A stretch of 64,000 bases of DNA from Myxococcales bacterium (GTDB lineage: Bacteria; Myxococcota; Myxococcia; Myxococcales; Myxococcaceae), in the NCBI GenBank assembly GCA_020846875.1, contig JADLDB010000046.1, positions 1-64,000 of the forward strand, written 5' to 3'. Below the pieces are notes generated by a model. That model searched no databases. It had not been told where the DNA came from and was given only the letters and a program-made list of their open reading frames with translations. Made by a program: the position numbers and the translations under genes. Numbering within the stretch: the first letter of the stretch is position 1; each line of letters opens with the position of its first letter. Positions 1 through 9,361 of this stretch are shown in pieces.

Positions 1-531
1 GACGAGCTGCACGCGGGCGCTCTTCCCCTGGGCGTCCGTCCTGGTGACGCGCGGAATCGACTCCGCCCACTGCATGGAGAAGTACGGCGCCACCAGCTTG
101 TCGGCCGCGGGCAGGTTGAGCCAGATCTGAAACAGCTCCACCGGGTTGGCCTGGTCGCGCTGGCGCAGCGGGAACATCTCGCTGTGCACGATGCCCGCGC
201 CGGCCGTCAGCCACTGCACGTCGCCCGCGCCGAAGCGGGCCGCCGCGCCCAGCGAGTCGGAGTGGTCGATGAAGCCCCGCCGGACGATGGTGACGGTCTC
301 GAAGCCGCGGTGCGGGTGCTGGGGAAAGCCCGGCACCACCTCGCCGTGGTACATGCGCCAGCCGTCCTTCCCCTCGAAGTCCTGCCCGATGACGCGGCCC
401 TCCAGCGAGGCGGCCGGTCCCAGCTCCTCGTTGCCGGCCGGGTAGGCGTCCTCGTGGTGGACGCAGTAGAGGAACGGGTCGGTCGTCTCCCAGGCGAAGC
501 CCAGCGGATGCACGGACAGGAGGGCGCTCAT
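1..531 (-). CDS. Pirin family protein (C-terminus beyond the window edge)
   Basis: The frame stays open from an ATG at 531 to the window edge, giving 177 N-terminal residues. The cupin signature [11 protein letters not shown] with its metal-binding histidines, followed by the [18 protein letters not shown] stretch containing further metal-ligand positions (His, Glu), is diagnostic of bacterial pirins, which bind Fe(II) or Ni. Family members range from quercetin 2,3-dioxygenases to redox-sensing transcriptional cofactors, so the substrate cannot be read from sequence. The gene runs out of the window on the minus strand and is separated by 116 bp from the kinase gene at 648-2102. The family call is firm; the function is open. 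Confidence 0.9.
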   Translation of the reverse strand, partial: MSALLSVHPLGFAWETTDPFLYCVHHEDAYPAGNEELGPAASLEGRVIGQDFEGKDGWRMYHGEVVPGFPQHPHRGFETVTIVRRGFIDHSDSLGAAARFGAGDVQWLTAGAGIVHSEMFPLRQRDQANPVELFQIWLNLPAADKLVAPYFSMQWAESIPRVTRTDAQGKSARVQLV

Positions 532-647
532 GACGTCCACCATAACGGCGCACCACCCGCGTCGCCACGACGCCTCCAGGTCAGACGCGCAGGTCGACCG
601 GCGTGCCTACCGGCGCGGAACGCCCGCACGTCGCCTTCGCGCCGGCC

Positions 648-2102
<1,455 letters not shown>

Positions 2103-2239
2103 GCGTGGCGCGACAGCGTAGCGGGCGCATTCCCCGAAAGCACCCAACGCGTGGCGCGCCTCGCTTCAGGGGACGACCACTTCGCCACACACGCCGTTCA
2201 AGTGGCCGCCCGCGTGCGGTGACGCCCGAACTTTCGCCG

Positions 2240-2743
2240 CTACCTGTGCCGGCCCTTCTTGAAGCCGCCGCCGCGCGCCTCGTGCAGCTTCGCCAGCACC
2301 AGCGCCAGCTTCGCCTTCTTCTGCGGCGTCAGGTCCTTCGCCAGGTAGGCGAAGAGCTCCTTGTCCATCGCCGCCATCTGCGCCCGGCCGTCCAGCACCT
2401 TCTGAATGTTCGCGTCCACCTGGGCCAGCGCTGCGCTGTCGCCGTCGGCCGCCTTCTTCACCTCACGCATCGCGGTGAACATCCCCTCGCGGACGGGGCG
2501 GCGCTTCTCCTCGATGGTCTTCACCTTCTCCGACAGCTTGAGCGCCTCGGCCTCGCTCAGCTCGAGCGCCTCCGCCACCGCCACCACGAAGACCATCCTC
2601 GCGCGGCGCTCCCGGTCCTCCAGCTTCTCCTGGAAGGCCTCGGGATCCGCGTCCCACCTGGCCGGCCCCGTCTTCCCGCCGGGGGGCGCGGCCAGCGCGG
2701 ACATCGACAGCGCCACCATTGCCAGCATCACGAGCTTCTTCAT
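2240..2743 (-). CDS. Secreted Spy/CpxP-like helical protein of an ECF sigma operon
   Basis: The 167-residue protein begins with a clear signal peptide (MKKLVMLAMVALSMSALA) and continues as an almost entirely helical, charged chain. LSEAEALKLSEKVKTIEE and DLTPQKKAKLALVLAKLHE resemble the paired LTxxQ helices of Spy, CpxP and CnrX/ZraP-type periplasmic proteins. It is the third gene of a sigma-anti-sigma unit, and its ATG follows the anti-sigma TAA with no spacer, implying translational coupling. By analogy with CnrX-type systems it could sense a periplasmic ligand or misfolded protein and feed back on the anti-sigma factor; that role is inferred. The C-terminus is basic and Gly-rich. Confidence 0.65.
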   Translation of the reverse strand: MKKLVMLAMVALSMSALAAPPGGKTGPARWDADPEAFQEKLEDRERRARMVFVVAVAEALELSEAEALKLSEKVKTIEEKRRPVREGMFTAMREVKKAADGDSAALAQVDANIQKVLDGRAQMAAMDKELFAYLAKDLTPQKKAKLALVLAKLHEARGGGFKKGRHR

Positions 2744-3205
2744 TTACAGGTCTCCCTCTGTCACCAACGGCCAGGACACCTCCCAGGACACCTCGTCGTC
2801 CCCGGAGTTAAACGCGTCGCCGCTGAAGTCCGGCACCACGGGCTCCAGCAGCACCGGCGCCGCTACCGGCTGCACCAGCGCAGGCACCTCCGCCACCGCC
2901 GCCGGTCGGGCCTTCCACATCACCCCCGTCGCCAGCACCGCCCCCAGCCCCGCCGCCAGGGCCAGGCTCGCCACCCGCGAGAGGACGTCCCGCCGGCGAT
3001 CCTGCGCCCGCCAGGCGGACAGGGCCGACGTGGACAAGCCCACCAGCGCCGCCCGCTCCGCCGCCGTCACCTCGGGCAGCGCCGCCAGGGCCACCACCTC
3101 GTACGTCTCGCGGCAGCTCGCGCACCCCTCGAGGTGCGCCCGCGCCAGCGCCGACAGGGCCGGCGCGCCCAGCTCCAGCTCGAAGTCCTCACAAGTCATC
3201 GTCAT
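2744..3205 (-). CDS. Membrane anti-sigma factor with zinc-finger (ZAS-type) head
   Basis: The 153-residue protein carries an N-terminal HLEGCASC motif (HxxxCxxC, about residues 24-31), the hallmark of the anti-sigma zinc-finger domain that clamps ECF sigma factors. A hydrophobic helix (about residues 78-97) predicts a cytoplasmic head and a roughly 55-residue periplasmic tail rich in Ala/Pro/Val and then acidic residues. Its start overlaps the sigma factor stop by four bases, and its TAA abuts the next gene. A second ATG two codons downstream is an equally possible start. The partner is almost certainly the sigma factor at 3202-3810. Confidence 0.85.
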   Translation of the reverse strand: MTMTCEDFELELGAPALSALARAHLEGCASCRETYEVVALAALPEVTAAERAALVGLSTSALSAWRAQDRRRDVLSRVASLALAAGLGAVLATGVMWKARPAAVAEVPALVQPVAAPVLLEPVVPDFSGDAFNSGDDEVSWEVSWPLVTEGDL

Positions 3206-3810
3206 GGCTTCCGCGTCTCCTCTTTCAGCCGCTTCACCGCGTGGTGGAAGTGCGTCTTCGCGTTGCCTTCGGTGATGCCCAGGGCCTGCGCCACCTCAGC
3301 GAAGGGCAGAGCGCCGTCGATCCGCAGGGTGAAGACCTCCCGCTGCCGCCGCGGCAGGAAGAGGACCGCCTTGCGCACCGCCGCCTCCTGCTCTGCGCGC
3401 TCGAGCAGCTCCTGCGCGCTGGCGCCCTCTCCTCGCCGCCCCTCGGCCGCGTCCACCGGCACCGTCGCCCACCGCGAGGTGTCCCGCAGGTGGTTCTTCC
3501 CCAGGTTGATGGCGATGCGCAGCAGCCACGGCTTGAAGGGCACCTCGTCCGCCTCGCGCGCCAGCCGCGGCAGCGCCCGCCGGGCCGCCTGGAAGGCCTG
3601 CAGGAAGGCCCGCTGCACCAGGTCCCGTGTCTCGTCCAGCGTGCTGGCGTAGCGCCGCAGCACGCGCAGCAGCAGCTCCTCGTGCCGGCGCACCAGCTCG
3701 CCGAAGGCCTGCGCGTCTCCCGCCAGGAAGGCGCGACAGAGCGCCCCGTCTGTGGGGGGCTCGCCGGCGCCGCCCGGCACCAGCCTCAGCCTGGTCGACG
3801 AAGCAGCCAC
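3202..3810 (-). CDS. ECF (RpoE-like) RNA polymerase sigma factor
   Basis: The 202-residue protein has the two ECF regions. Region 2 (about residues 35-110) includes FGELVRRHEELLLRVLRRYA, the DLVQRAFLQAF motif of region 2.2 and WLLRIAINLGKNHLRD of region 2.4. Region 4 (about 135-195) has LPRRQREVFTLRIDG followed by the helix-turn-helix FAEVAQALGITEGNAKTHFH. The start is a GTG at 3810. It heads an operon with its anti-sigma factor (four-base overlap) and a periplasmic Spy-like protein, so it probably answers an envelope signal. ECF operons often regulate themselves, but I could not identify a convincing -35/-10 pair in the 273 bp upstream (3811-4083). Confidence 0.92.
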   Translation of the reverse strand: MAASSTRLRLVPGGAGEPPTDGALCRAFLAGDAQAFGELVRRHEELLLRVLRRYASTLDETRDLVQRAFLQAFQAARRALPRLAREADEVPFKPWLLRIAINLGKNHLRDTSRWATVPVDAAEGRRGEGASAQELLERAEQEAAVRKAVLFLPRRQREVFTLRIDGALPFAEVAQALGITEGNAKTHFHHAVKRLKEETRKP

Positions 3811-4083
3811 GTCACAGGACAGGACACCGCCTCACCGCAAAGGTCAAAGCCCTTAACCCCAGAGATCACCTAAGGTTGAACACGCCTCGCTGGCCCGTCG
3901 ACCGGGTCTCGCCGTCGCTCGTCGGCCACGGGCCCACCAGCCCGCTCCCTCTGGCTTCTCGCGTGCTGCAGGAAGGGGAAGTGTCGAGGCCGCGCGGCGC
4001 GTGACGGCGCGCTGACGCCTCCCACGCGATTCGCGCGCCTCCCTTTGTCAGCGCGCAGTTCCCGGGGGTAGGGTGCGCTCGTC

Positions 4084-4575
4084 ATGGTCGAGCACCGGGC
4101 TGATCAAAAACCGACGCCGCCGCCACTGGGGGAACGGCCGCGCCCCTTCCTGCCGCCCCCGCAGCCCTCGCCGGACTACCTGGCGACGGGCACCGTGCGG
4201 CCCACGTCCGCGGCGGTGGCGCCGCTCTCCAGCGTCCACTTCCACGTGCACCCACAACTGGCCGAGGTGCAGGCCTACGCGGCGTCGCGCGGGTGGTTGG
4301 CCCAGGGCTTCACCCACCTCACCATCGCCTGGCTCGAGCTGCGCTACACCACGGACGGGTGGAAGACGATGCACGTCCTCCACAGCACCGACGTGCCCTG
4401 CCCGGTAGTAAACGGCTTCTTCTTCCTGCCCAACGTCCCGCTGGGCGCTCTGGTGGAGTTCGCCGTGCATGCGGGCGTGGCCTGTCACGCCCCGAGCGAC
4501 ACCGCCGGCACCCGCGACACCGGCGAGCTGTGGTTCAACGACGGCGGCGCCAACTACCGCCAGCTCACCCGTTGA
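4084..4575 (+). CDS. Hypothetical protein with CBM21-like carbohydrate-binding domain
   Basis: The 163-residue protein has a Pro-rich, low-complexity N-terminus (about 45 residues) and then a compact beta-rich domain. Its end, GELWFNDGGANYRQ, matches the terminal strand pattern of CBM21/CBM53 starch- and glycogen-binding modules, whose consensus is close to WDNNxGxNY. The aromatic positions in LELRYTTDGWKTMH fit the same fold. There is no signal peptide, so a cytoplasmic glycogen-related targeting role is possible but inferred. The gene converges on the small gene at 4577-4843, with one base between the stop codons. Confidence 0.55.
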   Translation: MVEHRADQKPTPPPLGERPRPFLPPPQPSPDYLATGTVRPTSAAVAPLSSVHFHVHPQLAEVQAYAASRGWLAQGFTHLTIAWLELRYTTDGWKTMHVLHSTDVPCPVVNGFFFLPNVPLGALVEFAVHAGVACHAPSDTAGTRDTGELWFNDGGANYRQLTR

Positions 4576-4576
4576 G

Positions 4577-4843
4577 TCACTGCTTCGGCTTCTTCGGGCT
4601 GTCCAGCCCCGGTACCAGCGAGTCGATGCTCGTCTTGCCGCGATCCGCGCAGCGCTGCTGGAGCAGGTCGCGGCCCACCTTGAGCAGCTCGGCGTCGTCC
4701 TTGCCCTTGAGCGCAGAGAGCTCGATCACCACTTCCTTGGTCATCTCTTCGGCGGCCCGCTCGTCGGCCAGCACTCGCAGGGCCCGCGCGTAGAGCACCG
4801 GCCCCAGCCTGCCGTACAGCGCCTTCACGTCGCGAGCGGACAT
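4577..4843 (-). CDS. Small protein resembling sigma-factor region 2 alone
   Basis: The 88-residue protein starts at the ATG at 4843. Its first 50 residues (LYGRLGPVLYARALRVLADE, then AAEEMTKEVVIEL) follow the ECF sigma region 2.1-2.2 pattern, in which the second motif is usually AEDxTQEVF. No region 2.4 or region 4 helix-turn-helix follows; the tail is Lys/Asp-rich. It might bind core RNA polymerase without DNA recognition, act as a decoy, or be a shortened relic of a sigma factor. The assignment rests on residue pattern only. Confidence 0.55.
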   Translation of the reverse strand: MSARDVKALYGRLGPVLYARALRVLADERAAEEMTKEVVIELSALKGKDDAELLKVGRDLLQQRCADRGKTSIDSLVPGLDSPKKPKQ

Positions 4844-4874
4844 GACGGTGCGAAGCGTACACCAGTCGTTTCCT

Positions 4875-5468
4875 TCAGGGGCCGGCGCGGTAGAGCCGCA
4901 GCACCTTCGCCACGTAGAACTCCGTCTCCCCATTTTTCGGGATGCTCCCCCGCACCGCGCCGGGGCCGGCGTTGTAGGCGGCGACGGCGAGGTCGACGCG
5001 CCCGGTGCGCTGGAGCTGCTGGGCCAGGTAGCGCGCCCCCGCGTCAATCGACGCCTCGGGATCGAAGGGATCGTCCACGCCCAGCATCGCCGCGGTGCCG
5101 GGCACCAACTGGGCGGGCCCCATCGCCCCGGCATGAGAAATACGGTGTGCCCGGCCGCCCGACTCCACCTCCACCACCGCCCGCATCAGCCCCTTCGGCA
5201 GCCCGTGGCGGCGCTCGGCCCGCGCGGCGAGGTCAGCCACCTCTGTGTGGCCGGTGAACAGGCAGCGCGGCCGGTGCTTCGCGTACGTCTTCAAGGCCTG
5301 CCACTTCTGCTTCACGAAGAAGGGAGAGAGGGGAAACACCGGACTGTGCCCGAAGAAGGCCACCGACAGGTTGAGCGCGGCCAGCGGTGCGCACACCAGC
5401 GCCCCAAGTTGCTGCCACCAGCGCAGCTTCCAGAAGAGCTTCGCGAAAAAGCGCACCACGGCCCACAC
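4875..5468 (-). CDS. Membrane-anchored lytic murein transglycosylase (SLT domain)
   Basis: The 197-residue protein begins at a GTG and has an uncleaved-looking hydrophobic N-terminus (about residues 20-40). The SLT domain (about 75-195) shows the catalytic glutamate in VVEVESGG (E102), the GAMGPAQLVPGTAAMLGV motif and AAYNAGPGAV. These are the three conserved blocks of soluble-lytic-transglycosylase enzymes, which cleave the MurNAc-GlcNAc bond of peptidoglycan to give a 1,6-anhydro end. It should act in the periplasm, tethered to the inner membrane. It lies 31 bp downstream of the small sigma-like gene's start on the same strand; a shared transcript is possible. Confidence 0.88.
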   Translation of the reverse strand: MWAVVRFFAKLFWKLRWWQQLGALVCAPLAALNLSVAFFGHSPVFPLSPFFVKQKWQALKTYAKHRPRCLFTGHTEVADLAARAERRHGLPKGLMRAVVEVESGGRAHRISHAGAMGPAQLVPGTAAMLGVDDPFDPEASIDAGARYLAQQLQRTGRVDLAVAAYNAGPGAVRGSIPKNGETEFYVAKVLRLYRAGP

Positions 5469-5511
5469 GGTACAGGCTGGAACGCGCGAGGCGAGGATTG
5501 GATTTCCTCCC

Positions 5512-7650
5512 TCAGCGGTCTACGCGCGTCACCGACTTGCCCACGCCGAAGGCGCCGTCGACAGACGCGGACAGGGTGTCGGGGAGGTCGCCCGGCAGCG
5601 GGCGGCCCAGGGCGGCGCCGCGCTGCTGCCACCACTGGCGCGCGTCGGCCTGCGTCCAGGCGCCGCGCACCTGCTCGAGGGCGGCCAGCACCTCCTCCAC
5701 CGACTGCGGGCGCTCGTCCGGGCGCTTGGCCAGGCACCTCATCGCCAGGGCCTCCAGGGCCGCGTCCGCCGGCTGGCCCGACACCTCCGAGGGTGCGCGC
5801 ACCGCCTGCTTCCGGTGCGCCTCGGCCAGCTCGCTGGTGATGAAGGCCTCGAAGAGGGGCCGGCCGGTGAGCGCCCAGTAGATGACGCAGCCCAGCGCGT
5901 AGATGTCGCTGCGCGGGCTGGCGTTCTCCGAGCTGTCGAACAGCTCTGGGGCCATGAAGGCGGGCGTGCCCAAGAGCGCGTTGACGGCGGTGAGGTGGGC
6001 GTTGCCGCTCGGCGCGTACGGGGCGGCCTTCACCAGCCCGAAGTCGAGCAGCTTGGGGAAGTCGTACAGCCCGGCGCGCTGCGAGAGGAAGATGTTCGAC
6101 GGCTTGATGTCCCGGTGCACCAGCCCCAGCGCGTGGGCCTCGGCCAGCGAGCCGCACACCTGCTTCATCAGGAAGGCCACCCGGGCGGAGGAGAGGACGC
6201 CCGTCTTCCGCACCACGTCGTGGAGATCGCTGCCGTCCAGCAGCTCCATCACGTAATAGAAGGTGCCGTCGTCGGCGCGGCCGAAGTCGTAGATGGCGAT
6301 GGTGTTGGGGTGCGACAGCGACGCCGTCACCTGCACCTCGCGCTCGAAGCGGGCCAACTGGGTGGGGGTGAAGCGGCCCGGCTGCATCAGCTTGATGGCG
6401 GCGCGCCGGTGCAAGAGCGCGTGCTTTGCCTCGTACACCACGCCCATGCCGCCTTCGCCCAGGCGCGCGCCCAGCTGGTACTGCCCCAGCACGCGGGCCT
6501 TCTCGCCCAGGGCCTTCGCGCGGCGGGACTCTTCGCGCCACAAGAGCAGCAGGGTGGCCCCGGTGAAGCCGAGCAACCCCAGCACGCCCATCACGATGGA
6601 CAGCAGCGGCGACACCACGCGCTGGGCGGCGAAGGCCTCGGCGGAAGACAATTCCACCGCCACGCCTACGCCCTGGTCGTCGAGCCAGCGCCACACGCCC
6701 ACCACCTGAAGCCCGAGCGCGTTGCGGTAGCCGGTGAGGTTCTCTCCGCTCTCGCCTTTCGTGGCGGCCCGGGCCATGGCGGTGAGGGGCAGGCGGGCAA
6801 AGGAGTCCTTTGGCTGGGCGCCGCGGGTGAGGTCGACGCCCGGGTCCTTGAGGGCCACCTTGAGCATGGCCGACTCGTCGGTGGGCGCCAGCAGGCCGGC
6901 GGCGCGCAGGGGGCCGGTGAAGCGGCTGTGGGTGAGCAGCACCGCGTCGCGGTTGAAGGCCAGCACCTCGCCGGTCTCGAGCAGGGCGCCGCCGCGCGCC
7001 AGAGAGCCGCCCCAGGCGTCGGCGTCGAGGTGGAGGAAGAGGAAGCCGGCCAGCCCGGCGGCGTCGGTGACGCGGCCCAGGGACGCGGCCTCGGCGTGGG
7101 AGCCCGAGACGAGGAAGGGCGGCAGCACCAGCCGGTCGGCGCGGGGCGCGAGGCGCAGTTGCTCCAGCATGCCCGACGGCACCGGCTGTCCGACGGGGTG
7201 TCCGGCGGTGGAGGCGACCACCACGCCGTCGGGGGTGGTGAGGGTGAAGCGGGGGCGCCAGGGTGCGATGAGGGCGACGCGAGCGCGCAGCCGCTCTCGC
7301 AAGGCGTCGGCGTCGGGTGGAGGGGTCAGCTCCAGGAGCGCGCGGGCGGTGGACTGCACTTCGTCGTCGTGGAGCACGGCGTCGAGCAGCTTGAGCTGCG
7401 CGTCGTGCCAGAGCTTCAGCGTCTGCACGTTGGTGTCCAGCAGCGCGCGCAGGGACGCGGACAGTCGCTGCGAGATGCCTTCGTGGACGCGCGCGTGGAT
7501 CCACAGGCCCGCGGCGACGTCGAGGGCGGTCACCAGCACCAGGGCCACGGCGAGCTTCCAGGCGACGGTGCGCAGAAGCCGGCGCGGTCCTTCGCTGGCG
7601 GCCTGCTGCACGCGAATGCTGGAGCGCTCGGGCTGGGTCGTCTCGTTCAT
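5512..7650 (-). CDS. Transmembrane Ser/Thr kinase with extracytoplasmic sensor domain
   Basis: The 712-residue protein has a first membrane helix (about residues 30-50), a large extracytoplasmic segment of roughly 300 residues with the look of a double-Cache sensor (FTLTTPDGVVVASTAG, then LAGFLFLHLDADAW), and a second helix near 355-380. The C-terminal kinase domain begins YQLGARLGEGGMGVVYEA and contains AAIK, HRDIKPSN, DFGLVK and MAPE, so it appears catalytically complete. This inverts the commoner arrangement in which the kinase is N-terminal, and makes it a receptor-like kinase. The ligand is unknown; double-Cache domains usually bind small metabolites. Confidence 0.88.
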   Translation of the reverse strand: MNETTQPERSSIRVQQAASEGPRRLLRTVAWKLAVALVLVTALDVAAGLWIHARVHEGISQRLSASLRALLDTNVQTLKLWHDAQLKLLDAVLHDDEVQSTARALLELTPPPDADALRERLRARVALIAPWRPRFTLTTPDGVVVASTAGHPVGQPVPSGMLEQLRLAPRADRLVLPPFLVSGSHAEAASLGRVTDAAGLAGFLFLHLDADAWGGSLARGGALLETGEVLAFNRDAVLLTHSRFTGPLRAAGLLAPTDESAMLKVALKDPGVDLTRGAQPKDSFARLPLTAMARAATKGESGENLTGYRNALGLQVVGVWRWLDDQGVGVAVELSSAEAFAAQRVVSPLLSIVMGVLGLLGFTGATLLLLWREESRRAKALGEKARVLGQYQLGARLGEGGMGVVYEAKHALLHRRAAIKLMQPGRFTPTQLARFEREVQVTASLSHPNTIAIYDFGRADDGTFYYVMELLDGSDLHDVVRKTGVLSSARVAFLMKQVCGSLAEAHALGLVHRDIKPSNIFLSQRAGLYDFPKLLDFGLVKAAPYAPSGNAHLTAVNALLGTPAFMAPELFDSSENASPRSDIYALGCVIYWALTGRPLFEAFITSELAEAHRKQAVRAPSEVSGQPADAALEALAMRCLAKRPDERPQSVEEVLAALEQVRGAWTQADARQWWQQRGAALGRPLPGDLPDTLSASVDGAFGVGKSVTRVDR

Positions 7651-7701
7651 GGCGGGCGAGCGAGCAGCTAACCAAAGGTGCCCGCGTCCGGCACGGGATC
7701 G

Positions 7702-8148
7702 TCACTTCAAGTAGTCGGCGGGGGCGACGGTGACGGCGCGGGCGAAGCCGCCCACCCAGCGGAGCTGCTGCACGACGAGGCGGGCGGGCGCGAGGTCGGG
7801 CAGGGAGACCCACACGCTGGCCTCGGGGTGGACGGCGGCGAAGCGCTCCTTCGCGCGGGCGGCGCCGTCTCCGGTGAGCCAGGTGAGGGCGCCGCTCGAG
7901 GTGACGGGGGGCCGGTCCATGGAGTGCGGGGCAGCGGCGTCGCCGGTGATGAGCAGCGCGGCGTCGGGGCGGTGGCGGAGGTTCCTGGTGTGTTCCGCGA
8001 GGGCGGAGAGGAGGAGCAGGGGCTGGCCGGCGTCATCGACGTAGGCGACGAGGGAGGAGAAGGGGGCGCCGGAGTCGCGGTCGACGGTGGCGAGGGAGGC
8101 GAGGCGGCCGTTCGCGACGAGCGCGCGGGCATCGTGGGCGGCGCTCAT
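7702..8148 (-). CDS. Pyridoxamine 5'-phosphate oxidase-like FMN-binding protein
   Basis: The 148-residue protein has the split-barrel flavin-reductase pattern: LASLATVDRDSGAPFSSLVA at the N-terminus, LLLLSALAEHTRNLRHRPDA in the middle, and a C-terminal VWVSLPDLAPARLVVQQLRW. This arrangement is typical of the HugZ/PNPOx-related families that bind FMN or heme. It lacks the C-terminal dimerisation domain of true PdxH, so a vitamin B6 role is unlikely. It is transcribed in the same direction as its neighbours, with about 50 bp on either side, so operon membership is unclear. Confidence 0.75.
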   Translation of the reverse strand: MSAAHDARALVANGRLASLATVDRDSGAPFSSLVAYVDDAGQPLLLLSALAEHTRNLRHRPDAALLITGDAAAPHSMDRPPVTSSGALTWLTGDGAARAKERFAAVHPEASVWVSLPDLAPARLVVQQLRWVGGFARAVTVAPADYLK

Positions 8149-8198
8149 GGCGGCTCTGGAGGGGCGGTGTGGGGCACGGGGCAGTGCTACCGCGGACG

Positions 8199-9125
8199 TC
8201 AGACGGCGAGGCGGAGCTGGGGCTCACGTGCGGCGAGGGTCTGCGCGAGGTCGTGGAGCCAGTGGGGGTGGGCGAGGGACTGTCTCGTGACGGTGAGGGA
8301 CAGCCAGCCGAGGGCGGCGAGGCGGGAGCGTTGGCGGGCGTCGCGCTCGAAGCGTTCGCGTTGGAAGTGCCAGCGGTAGCTGTCGACGTGAAGGGCGACG
8401 CGGTGAAGGGGCCAGCAGAAGTCGAGGCGCATGACGTAGGCGCCGTCGTCGTCGAACACCTCGTAGCGGAGCGAAGGCCTGGGGAGGTTGGACTGGCGCA
8501 AGGTGCGGCGGAGGAGGACCTCGAGGGGTGAGTCGGTGTGGCCATCGGTCCGGAGCGCGAGGAGCTCGCGGAGGACGCCGGCCGCCCGGGGACCGCAGCG
8601 CGGGAGGGACGCGAGGTCGCGATCAAGCCACTCGCCGAGGCGCGGGAAGCGGCGTTGAGCGGAGTCGAGCGCGAATTCGAGGTCCACAGGCGTCACGACG
8701 GCGGAGAGGTCGATCAGCGTCCGGGTGAGGGAGGTGACGCGCAGGTTGCGAATGAACTTGAAGGGCAGGTCCTTCGAATACCGGTGGACCTTGAGTCCAT
8801 GGGCGGCGAGGTGCCGGTTTCGAGGCACGGTGATGTCGATGGGGCGTGGAGGGCGTTCCGAGAGGCCGTCGAGCCTGAAGAGGAAGGCGGCACCGTAGTG
8901 GGACAGCGCACTGCCCTGGCCGGCGAGCAGCGTGGCCGCGAACGCCTGTTGATGCCAGGTGACGGGGACCCCGGCCAATCGGTACACGTGACTCAGTGCG
9001 CGCACCCAGGCACCGCTGGTGAGCCGACGGGTAATGGCCGCACTCGAGAACCACTTCAGCACCTGTTCCCTGGTGATCAGCCCGTACTGACGCTCCGCAA
9101 TTTCCCTCAACGCTTCCCCTGCCAT
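8199..9125 (-). CDS. AbiEi-type winged-helix protein fused to a DUF559 endonuclease-like domain
   Basis: The 308-residue protein starts at the ATG at 9125, preceded by AGGAG at a good distance. Residues 1-60 (IAERQYGLITREQVL, then ITRRLTSGAWVRALSHVYRL) match the N-terminal winged helix of AbiEi antitoxins. The middle part (ITVPRNRHLAAHGLKVHR, then VTSLTRTLIDLSAV) is the conserved AbiEi core. The C-terminus (MRLDFCWPLHRVALHVDSYRWH, broken here only by reading) follows the DUF559/Vsr-like nuclease fold, where an acidic D of LDF and E/D positions would bind metal. No AbiEii-type nucleotidyltransferase toxin lies beside it. The 39-bp palindrome at 9221-9259 sits 96 bp upstream and could be its operator. 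Confidence 0.75.
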   Translation of the reverse strand: MAGEALREIAERQYGLITREQVLKWFSSAAITRRLTSGAWVRALSHVYRLAGVPVTWHQQAFAATLLAGQGSALSHYGAAFLFRLDGLSERPPRPIDITVPRNRHLAAHGLKVHRYSKDLPFKFIRNLRVTSLTRTLIDLSAVVTPVDLEFALDSAQRRFPRLGEWLDRDLASLPRCGPRAAGVLRELLALRTDGHTDSPLEVLLRRTLRQSNLPRPSLRYEVFDDDGAYVMRLDFCWPLHRVALHVDSYRWHFQRERFERDARQRSRLAALGWLSLTVTRQSLAHPHWLHDLAQTLAAREPQLRLAV

Positions 9126-9220
9126 CGCCGCTCCTGTGCCGCCGCACCACGCGTTCGCGGCCACCCATACCGCAGAGGTCTGACAACCACGCCGGCTCGG
9201 TCGAGGTCGCGTGGGCCTTG

Positions 9221-9259
9221 TGGTGCAAAAGCGACCGCCCAGCGGTCGAAAACGCACCA
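9221..9259. promoter_or_regulatory. Nested 39-bp palindrome between eutL and the AbiEi-like gene
   Basis: The inner arms CGACCGC (9232-9238) and GCGGTCG (9242-9248) are perfectly complementary around a 3-base loop. The outer arms TGGTGC (9221-9226) and GCACCA (9254-9259) are also perfect, and a symmetrical five-base A-rich interruption lies on each side. It is 102 bp downstream of the eutL stop and 96 bp upstream of the next minus-strand start. It could be an operator bound by the winged-helix AbiEi-like protein, since AbiEi proteins are known to autoregulate through inverted repeats. The minus-strand CTTTTGC after the inner stem also allows a weak terminator for eutBCL. Confidence 0.6.
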
Positions 9260-9361
9260 GTTCTCCACGTTTCCGACTTCGCGTCGGGCCGAGGGGCTGG
9301 TGCGGGTGAGCAGGGCCGCGCACGCGACCTGGCCCCCGCCTTCCGTGAAGAGCAGCGGGCG

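Noticed and set aside
3811-4083. Possible ECF promoter upstream of the sigma gene
   Set aside because: No -35/-10 pair of acceptable spacing could be fixed by eye; it cannot be supported without known regulon motifs.
3870-4085. A 71-codon minus-strand frame starting MTSAPYPRELRAD
   Set aside because: Arg/Pro-rich, lies in the sigma upstream region, and has no ribosome-binding site or homologous motif.
5245-7671. An 800-codon plus-strand frame opposite the sensor kinase
   Set aside because: Same shadow pattern over the minus-strand kinase; the real gene has full kinase motifs.
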